Positions 58,222 through 64,000 of a DNA stretch of 64,000 bases are shown here, piece by piece (the stretch's first letter is position 1; each line of letters opens with the position of its first letter). Both the position numbers and the translations under genes were made by a program. The stretch is from JADJYF01 sp965278995. Its GTDB lineage: Bacteria > Pseudomonadota > Gammaproteobacteria > Ga0077536. The notes beneath the pieces were generated by a model. That model saw only the letters and a program-made list of their open reading frames with translations, was not told the DNA's origin and did no database searches. Where the stretch lies: assembly GCA_965278995.1 (NCBI GenBank), contig OZ257136.1, positions 558,001 through 622,000 on the forward strand, written 5' to 3'.

Positions 58222-59555
58222 CTGCCCGCATCGCTTCGCTGTCGCTGTCACCGCCAAAGGTCGCCAGTTCATCTCGCGCCGCCTGGTACATGATCGGCGT
58301 GCTGATGCTGGCCTACATCCTGTCGTTCATCGACCGCGTACTGTTCGGTTTACTGATCGCTCCGATCCGGGCCGAGTACGCAATTGACGATACGGTGTTC
58401 AGCCTGCTCTACGGCTTTGGCTTTGTGGTTTTCTATACCATCGTAGGCATCCCACTCGGCTGGGCAGCCGATAGATGGAATCGCCGTAACCTCGTTGTCG
58501 TCGGGATTGCCGTATGGAGCGCGATGACTGCGGCTTGTGGCCTGGCACGTTCGTTTGGCGAGTTGGTGCTGGCCCGCATTGCCGTCGGTGTCGGTGAAGC
58601 GACGCTGTCTCCTTCGGCTTATTCGATGGCCGGAGACAGCTTTCCGCCGCGCCAGCTCGGGCGCGCCCTCTCGGTATTCGTGATCGGGTGGCCGCTGGGC
58701 ATCGGCCTGGCGCTCATCGTCGGCGGTCTCGTCATCGGTGCGATAGCCGATCATCCGCTCTACACGTTGCCGCTGCTCGGTACAGTTAAATCATGGCAGG
58801 TCTGTTTTCTCATTATCGGGCCGCCCGGTCTGCTGGTCGCACTGCTGGCGCTGACGGTGCGCGAACCGCCGCGCCGTAAGGTCGGGGTCGCTGTGTCGAG
58901 GCCGGTCAGCGCGACAGCCCACCTGCGCCAGCACTGGATCGCCTACACCACCATCACGCTCGGTTTCGCCATGCTCAGTATTGTGATGAATACCTACCAG
59001 TTATGGGGTGTGCAGTATTTCGTGCGGGTATTCGGCTTCAGCACGGCGCGGGCCGGATTATGGCTGGGCATGTTGATCGCGATTGCCGGAACGCTGGGCA
59101 TTTTGATTGGCGGTTGGTACAACGACCGCCTGCTCGCTGCGGGCCGGCACGACGCTGCCGTCCGGGTCGGGCTCTTCGCCGCGGTTGCGATGTTGCCGGC
59201 GACGATGCTCAGTACCCTGATGCCGACACCTGGCCTGGCCATCCTGCTGATGGTGCCTATCGGGTTTTTCACGAGTTTTGGTTTCGGCGCCAGCGGCGCC
59301 GCCATCGTGCTGATGACGCCGGCCGGCCTCCGTGCGCAGGTCACAGCGCTGTATCTGTTCTGTATCAACATGATTGCGATGGGCCTCGGCCCACTATTGA
59401 CTGCCGTGTTCAACGATCACGTATTTGCCAGCGATCTGGCGGTCGGCCGCTCGGTCGCCGTGGTTGCGAGCGGCGCGTTGATCGTGGCCAGCATCGTGTT
59501 CTGGCTGGGCGCTGCGCATGTGCGGCGGACCGCGGTTGAGGTGGGCGCCGTATGA
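58218..59555 (+). CDS. MFS transporter (ACS/spinster-like)
   Basis: 445 residues from the ATG at 58218. Twelve hydrophobic helices are visible, starting YMIGVLMLAYILSFIDRVLF. The MFS motif A lies between helices 2 and 3 (IPLGWAADRWNRRNLVVVGI), helix 4 has LVLARIAVGVGEATLSPSAY and helix 5 contains GRALSVFVIGWPLGIGLALI. The IDRxLFGLL start and GEAxxSPSAYSM block recall the spinster-like/ACS subfamily, whose bacterial members import organic acids or aromatics. The gene begins the hyuAB operon and its stop overlaps hyuA (ATGA). It probably imports the substrate hydrolysed by HyuAB. Confidence 0.9.
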   Translation: MTARIASLSLSPPKVASSSRAAWYMIGVLMLAYILSFIDRVLFGLLIAPIRAEYAIDDTVFSLLYGFGFVVFYTIVGIPLGWAADRWNRRNLVVVGIAVWSAMTAACGLARSFGELVLARIAVGVGEATLSPSAYSMAGDSFPPRQLGRALSVFVIGWPLGIGLALIVGGLVIGAIADHPLYTLPLLGTVKSWQVCFLIIGPPGLLVALLALTVREPPRRKVGVAVSRPVSATAHLRQHWIAYTTITLGFAMLSIVMNTYQLWGVQYFVRVFGFSTARAGLWLGMLIAIAGTLGILIGGWYNDRLLAAGRHDAAVRVGLFAAVAMLPATMLSTLMPTPGLAILLMVPIGFFTSFGFGASGAAIVLMTPAGLRAQVTALYLFCINMIAMGLGPLLTAVFNDHVFASDLAVGRSVAVVASGALIVASIVFWLGAAHVRRTAVEVGAV

Positions 59556-61594
59556 TCCGCGCGGGCAGCGACATTGGCGGCACTTTTACCGACGTCATTC
59601 TGTTCGATGCGGCAAGTAACAGCGTGCGCCTGGCCAAGCTGCTGAGCTCGCCGGACTTGAGCGAAGCCGTTCTCGACGGCGTGGCGCGAACAGGGGTAGC
59701 GCTGGCCGACATCGAAACCCTGGTGCACGGTTCAACCGTGGTGATCAACGCCCTGCTCGAGCGCAAAGGCGTGCGCACCGCGCTGGTCACCACCAAGGGT
59801 TTCCGTGACGTGTACGAGATTGGACGTATCAATCGGCCGGACTCGTTCAACCTGTTTTTCCGCAAACACACTCCGCTGGTCGAGCGCGCGCTGCGTTTCG
59901 AGATCGACGAGCGCATGCTACCCGAGCGCGTGCTAACGCCGCTGACCGCTGCCGCCATCGACGGCCTGGTCGACGAACTGACCGGCGCGGACGTCGCCGC
60001 AGTCGCCATCCTGCTGCTGCATTCCTACGCCGATCCGACGCATGAACAATTACTCGCAGAAGCGCTGCGCGCGCGACTGCCGCATTGCTTCGTCAGCGCA
60101 TCTCACGAACTGACGCGCGAGTACCGGGAATACGAGCGCACCTCGACAGTGGTCGCCAACGCATATGTCGGGCCGTTGGTGGCGCGTTATCTGGGCACGT
60201 TGACCGAGCAGCTCCAGCGACGCGGATTTCGCCGGCAGTTTTTTCTGATGCAGTCGAACGGCGGACTGATCGGCGCCGACGAAGCGCGCCGCAACTGCAT
60301 TTCCCTGATCGAGTCCGGGCCGGCGGGCGGGGTCATCGGCACGCAAGCGGTGCTGGCCGACATCGCGCGTCCTTCCGGTGTCGCTTTCGATATGGGTGGC
60401 ACCACCGCCAAGGCAGGTGTGGTCGAGGAGGGCGCTCCGCGCGTCGGGCATCAGTATTTCATCGGCAGCTATAACACCGGACTGCCGGTACTGACTCCGA
60501 TCATGGATATCCACGAGGTCGGCACAGGCGGCGGCAGCATCGCCAGTGTCACTGAATTCGGGGAACTGCGCGTGGGGCCGCAAAGCGCCGGCGCCGCCCC
60601 TGGTCCGGCCAGTTACGGACGCGGCGGAAGTGCCGCCACCGTCACCGACGCCAACGTGGTGCTGGGCCGCTTGCACGCAGATCTCCCGCTCTCGGGCGAT
60701 CTTGTCCTTGATGGTGCTGCCGCTGCCCGCGCCATCGATGTCGCCGTGGCTACCCCTCTCGGTGTCGATGTGTTCGCGGCCGCGCTCGGCATCGTGCGCG
60801 TGGCGAACACGGCGATGGCCTATGCGATCAGTGCGGTCACCATCGAACGCGGTCTCAATCCGGCTGATTTTGTGCTCGTCGCCTATGGCGGCGCGGGCCC
60901 GCTGCATGCCACGCAGATCGCACGTGAGCTCGGGATGCGGGAGGTCGTCATACCGCCCAATCCCGGCGTGTTCAGCGCCTACGGCATGCTGTTTGCCGAT
61001 TTGCAAGGACATGCCGCGCGCACGCGCATCACGCAGGTCGACCCGGCCAACCTGCGAGCGCTCGATGCAAGCGTGACCGAATTAATAGGCGAGGCCAGCG
61101 CCCGCCTCGGTGTTGGCACGGTGGCCGTCGATCGTATCGAGCTGTTCGCCGATATGCGTTACGTTGGCCAGGAGCATACCGTGCTGGTATCGCTTGAACG
61201 CGCGATGCTGAGCGAGGGCGACGCTGCCGCGCTCAAGCAGCGGTTCGACACTGTTCATGAGCGGACCTATTCGCATAGTGCTGCGGACGAACGCGCCGAG
61301 GTAGTGACCTTGCGTTGCGTTGTCACTCGGCACACGGACAAACCCGGGTTCATGTCGCCGACTGCCATAGCGGCGGCGCCTGTGGCAGCGTTCCTGCGAC
61401 CGGTGTGGCAGGATGACACGGCGCCGCGTGAGTTGCCGTTCTACGCGCGCGCCACGCTCGGACCAGGCGCGTGCATCGACGGGCCAGCCGTGATCTTCGA
61501 GGAAACCGCGTCGACCTTGCTGCTCGACGGCGACCGTGCCCGCGTGCATGCGCATGGCCATCTTCTGATCGACATCGACGAGGCCTCGGCATGA
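59552..61594 (+). CDS. hyuA: Hydantoinase/oxoprolinase family subunit A (HyuA)
   Basis: 680 residues. The start RAGSDIGGTFTDVILFDAAS is the phosphate-binding loop of the ASKHA fold. It continues with LVHGSTVVINALLERKGVRT, ALVTTKGFRDVYEIGRINRP, FFLMQSNGGLIGADEARRNC, ESGPAGGVIGTQAV, FDMGGTTAKAGVVEEG and GTGGGSIASVTEFGELRVGP. This is the ATP-binding subunit of N-methylhydantoinase, 5-oxoprolinase or acetone/acetophenone carboxylase-type enzymes, which use ATP to open cyclic amides or activate ketones. It overlaps MFS upstream and HyuB downstream by 4 bp each, so transporter and both subunits are coupled. Confidence 0.94.
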   Translation: MIRAGSDIGGTFTDVILFDAASNSVRLAKLLSSPDLSEAVLDGVARTGVALADIETLVHGSTVVINALLERKGVRTALVTTKGFRDVYEIGRINRPDSFNLFFRKHTPLVERALRFEIDERMLPERVLTPLTAAAIDGLVDELTGADVAAVAILLLHSYADPTHEQLLAEALRARLPHCFVSASHELTREYREYERTSTVVANAYVGPLVARYLGTLTEQLQRRGFRRQFFLMQSNGGLIGADEARRNCISLIESGPAGGVIGTQAVLADIARPSGVAFDMGGTTAKAGVVEEGAPRVGHQYFIGSYNTGLPVLTPIMDIHEVGTGGGSIASVTEFGELRVGPQSAGAAPGPASYGRGGSAATVTDANVVLGRLHADLPLSGDLVLDGAAAARAIDVAVATPLGVDVFAAALGIVRVANTAMAYAISAVTIERGLNPADFVLVAYGGAGPLHATQIARELGMREVVIPPNPGVFSAYGMLFADLQGHAARTRITQVDPANLRALDASVTELIGEASARLGVGTVAVDRIELFADMRYVGQEHTVLVSLERAMLSEGDAAALKQRFDTVHERTYSHSAADERAEVVTLRCVVTRHTDKPGFMSPTAIAAAPVAAFLRPVWQDDTAPRELPFYARATLGPGACIDGPAVIFEETASTLLLDGDRARVHAHGHLLIDIDEASA

Positions 61595-63333
61595 ACAGCA
61601 CCGCGAGTTCGCGCAGCCAGGCCATCGAGGCCGAAGTCCTGCGTCAAGGATTCATCGCCATCTCCGAGGAGATGAAGATTAATCTGATGCGCACGGCCTA
61701 CAACATGATCATTTACGAAGCACTCGACTTCACGGTAGGCCTGTTCGATCGCGATGGCAATACGATTTCTATCGGTCTTGGGCTGCCCATGTTCATTCGT
61801 GGCATGAGTGAGACGGTCAAGGCGACCCTGCGCGAGTATCCGCATGAGGTCATGCGTCGTGGTGATATCTACATCACCAATGATGCGTACGTCACCGGCA
61901 GCCACCTCAACCACATCACCTTGGTGCTGCCGCTGTTCGACGGCGACGAGGTCGTCGGCTTCACCTCGAGCATGGCGCATTGGCTCGACATCGGCGGGGT
62001 GTTGAATGGTGTGACGCGCGACATCTACTCGGAGGGGCTGCAGATCCCGATCTGCAAGCTGTACGAGGAACATGTTCAAAACGAGTTGCTGGTCAAGATC
62101 ATCGCGCAAAACGTGCGCGATCCAAACCTTGCCCTCGGCGATCTGCGGGCACAGATCGCGGCGGTGCGTACTGGCGAACGCCGCTTCGAACAGATCCTCG
62201 CACGCTACGGCCGGCGCCAGATTGAGGACGCCATGCGCTTCACCATGGAGCGCAGTACAGAGCGGGCGCGGGCCGCGGTGGCGCGCATCCCGGACGGTCG
62301 CTACGAGGCGGAGTCTTTCATGGACGGCGATGGGGTGGTGGAACAGCCCATCCCGATCCGCGTCGTTGTCGAGGTCCACGGCGAGGACATGCTGATCGAC
62401 CTGAGCGGCATGTCACCCCAGGTGCAGGGATTCTATAACTCGGGCCGCACCGCCGGGCTGTCGGCAGCGCAGGTCGCGTTTACCTGCCTGGTCGATCCGC
62501 TGGGGCGTCCTATCAACGACGGTACCTATCGTCCGCTCGAGGTGTGCCTGCCCGATCGCAGCGTCGTCAGTGCGGTCAAGCCGGCGGCCATGCGCTGGTG
62601 GATGACCATCCCCATGACGGTGGTCGATACCATCTTCAAGGCGCTGGCGCCGGCCCTGCCGCAAGCGGTTCCGGCCGGCCACCATGCCGACCTTGCCATA
62701 GTCGACATGAACGGCACGCATCCACACACGTGTCATTTCTACCGTTGCCTGGGCGGGCTCATCGGTGGCGGCTGGGGTGCCAAGTGGAACGAGGACGGCA
62801 TGAACGCGACCATCTGCATCAACGACGGGGATACCCACAATGCGCCGGTCGAGGCCATGGAGGCGCGATATCCGCATATTATCGAGCGCCATGCGCTACG
62901 CGAGAATTCGGGCGGAGCCGGGCGTCATCGCGGTGGGCTCGGCGTTATCCAACAGCGCAGGGTCCTCGCCGCGAGCCGTATCAACGCCCAGATCGAACGC
63001 ACGCAGGATGCGCCGTGGGGCCTGTTCGGCGGCCGCGCCGGCAGTGCCAACAAGCTCGAACTGTTGCGCGCCGACGGCAGGCATGAACATTACCCGACCG
63101 GCAAAGTACTCGATGAAGAGCTTGCGCCCGGCGATGCCTACATTCTGTATTCCGGCGGCGGGGGCGGGTATGGCGATCCGTTTGAGCGCGCGCCGGAGCT
63201 GGTCGCGCACGATGTCCGTCAGGGCTACGTATCGGCGGCCGCGGCGGCAGACATTTACGGCGTCGTGCTGGATCCGTTGACATTGGCCGTGGATGACCCT
63301 GCGACGGTACAACGACGCGGGCTTTCGCGTTAA
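61591..63333 (+). CDS. hyuB: Hydantoinase B/oxoprolinase family subunit (HyuB)
   Basis: 580 residues from the ATG at 61591, overlapping the hyuA stop. It has the HyuB signatures VLRQGFIAISEEMKINLMRT, GDIYITNDAYVTGSHLNHI, DLSGMSPQVQGFYNSGRTAG, HPHTCHFYRCLGGLIGGGWG, ALRENSGGAGRHRGGLGVIQ and SGGGGGYGDPFERAPELVAH near the C-terminus. It is the partner catalytic subunit of HyuA. The exact reaction (hydantoin, oxoproline or a carboxylation) cannot be told. A flavin-dependent monooxygenase 15 bp downstream suggests a heterocyclic substrate. Confidence 0.94.
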   Translation: MNSTASSRSQAIEAEVLRQGFIAISEEMKINLMRTAYNMIIYEALDFTVGLFDRDGNTISIGLGLPMFIRGMSETVKATLREYPHEVMRRGDIYITNDAYVTGSHLNHITLVLPLFDGDEVVGFTSSMAHWLDIGGVLNGVTRDIYSEGLQIPICKLYEEHVQNELLVKIIAQNVRDPNLALGDLRAQIAAVRTGERRFEQILARYGRRQIEDAMRFTMERSTERARAAVARIPDGRYEAESFMDGDGVVEQPIPIRVVVEVHGEDMLIDLSGMSPQVQGFYNSGRTAGLSAAQVAFTCLVDPLGRPINDGTYRPLEVCLPDRSVVSAVKPAAMRWWMTIPMTVVDTIFKALAPALPQAVPAGHHADLAIVDMNGTHPHTCHFYRCLGGLIGGGWGAKWNEDGMNATICINDGDTHNAPVEAMEARYPHIIERHALRENSGGAGRHRGGLGVIQQRRVLAASRINAQIERTQDAPWGLFGGRAGSANKLELLRADGRHEHYPTGKVLDEELAPGDAYILYSGGGGGYGDPFERAPELVAHDVRQGYVSAAAAADIYGVVLDPLTLAVDDPATVQRRGLSR

Positions 63334-63348
63334 CCGGGGAGCAGTGAG

Positions 63349-64000
63349 ATGGAACAGTTCAAGCGGGCCGAAATCCTGACCGGACCATTCGATCCCGGCG
63401 GACAGCCGGAGACGCGTACCGGGCAGCCGATGGAACTCGGTTTTTTTGCCTGGAACATCAAGGGCGGCATGACTGCGTCCAAGGGCGTATTGACGAACCC
63501 CGCCCGCTACCAGGACTTCTGGCACTGGGACCAGGCCAAGCGCCTGGTCCAGCTGGCAGAGCGTGTCGGCTTCGAATATCAAGTGCCGTTCGCGCGCTGG
63601 ATCGGGCAGGGCGGGGCGACCGACTATAACGACAGTAACCTCGATTTCCTGACTTCGGCCGCAGCGACCGCGCCGTTGACCTCGCGGCTTGGCCTGTTCT
63701 CAACGGCTCACGTCACCTACAAGTTTCATCCACTGCACTTCGCCAAGTTCGGCGCAACTATCGATTACATCTCAGGTGGCCGCTGGGGCCTCAACATCGT
63801 CACCGGTTATTCGGCGCGCGAGCAGGCGGCTTTCGGCATCCGCGAACCGATAGCGCACGACGAGGCCTACGCCATGGCCGATGAGTTCACGACCCTGTTG
63901 AAGTACCTGTGGACCGAAGACGAGCGCATCAATTTTGAAGGTCGCTACTATCAATCCTACGGCGGGTTTGTGAGCCCGAAACCGATACGCCAGCCACGCC
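63349..64000 (+). CDS. LLM-class flavin monooxygenase, RutA/SfnG-like (cut by window end)
   Basis: The first 217 codons are present from the ATG at 63349 (SD GGGGAG). Motifs are MELGFFAWNIKGGMTASKGV, VQLAERVGFEYQVPFARWIG, FSTAHVTYKFHPLHFAKFG, YISGGRWGLNIVTGYSAREQ and INFEGRYYQSYGGFVSPKP. They resemble pyrimidine oxygenase RutA and the dimethylsulfone monooxygenase SfnG, which use FMNH2 and O2 to attack a C-N or C-S bond. Lying 15 bp after hyuB, it belongs to the same operon and could open or oxidise a nitrogen ring processed by HyuAB. The C-terminus lies outside the window. Confidence 0.9.
   Translation, partial: MEQFKRAEILTGPFDPGGQPETRTGQPMELGFFAWNIKGGMTASKGVLTNPARYQDFWHWDQAKRLVQLAERVGFEYQVPFARWIGQGGATDYNDSNLDFLTSAAATAPLTSRLGLFSTAHVTYKFHPLHFAKFGATIDYISGGRWGLNIVTGYSAREQAAFGIREPIAHDEAYAMADEFTTLLKYLWTEDERINFEGRYYQSYGGFVSPKPIRQPR

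Overview
The window is a GC-rich (roughly 60 %) piece of a Gram-negative chromosome. An environmental proteobacterium, probably a gammaproteobacterium, is the best fit: it has RND efflux pumps with outer-membrane lipoprotein channels, a TonB-dependent receptor, periplasmic c-type cytochromes, a PEP-CTERM-like protein and very dense c-di-GMP signalling. The lineage call is inference from gene content only. No rRNA, tRNA or CRISPR was recognised.

Layout. 1-4809: the end of an RND pump operon (minus strand) is divergent from its likely TetR repressor across a perfect palindrome. The repressor overlaps an acyl-CoA ligase gene, which is followed by a MaoC/FAS1-like hydratase gene. 5276-12083: a tight plus-strand signalling module runs TonB-dependent receptor, YfiR-like protein, histidine kinase, REC-PAS-GGDEF-EAL protein, single-domain response regulator. 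12117-14862: a decayed Crp/Fnr gene, an intact Crp/Fnr gene and an IS630-family element. 14863-17742: a 959-residue fusion of a peptidoglycan-binding domain, a GH19-like lysozyme domain, a papain-like protease and an alpha/beta-hydrolase. 17819-21123: an FMN monooxygenase, a VOC protein, a small SCP2-like protein and an alpha/beta-hydrolase fold protein whose nucleophile serine is replaced by glycine. 21170-30462: an MdtABC-type multidrug pump with a NodT outer-membrane channel and YjbQ.

30501-36746: a luciferase-like monooxygenase and 5-oxoprolinase subunits A, B and C arranged divergently around a 16-bp perfect palindrome, then a PEP-CTERM-like protein, a glutathione S-transferase and a metallophosphoesterase. 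37087-52356: a second signalling island with a PAS-GGDEF-EAL protein, a multi-PAS histidine kinase, a tandem-REC protein, a membrane diguanylate cyclase, and a large REC-GAF-PAS-PAS-GAF-GGDEF-EAL gene cut in two by an IS3-family element. The IS ends and a 3-bp target duplication can be read exactly. A three-gene redox operon (MauG-type dihaem peroxidase, cupredoxin, cytochrome c) sits inside this island.

52376-64000: a catabolic/xenobiotic region. It holds an alpha/beta-hydrolase, a CmcJ/NvfI-family oxidoreductase and a GFA protein in one operon, a LysR regulator, an SDR remnant next to a full SDR with its TetR regulator, then a GntR regulator divergent from an operon of an MFS transporter, HyuA, HyuB and a flavin monooxygenase cut by the window end.

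Taken together the region combines uptake, efflux and oxidative breakdown of small organic compounds (two monooxygenases beside ATP-dependent lactam-opening enzymes) with sensors that set c-di-GMP. Two IS insertions and two internally deleted pseudogenes show that it is being remodelled. The most unusual gene is the four-part lytic fusion protein at 14863-17742.
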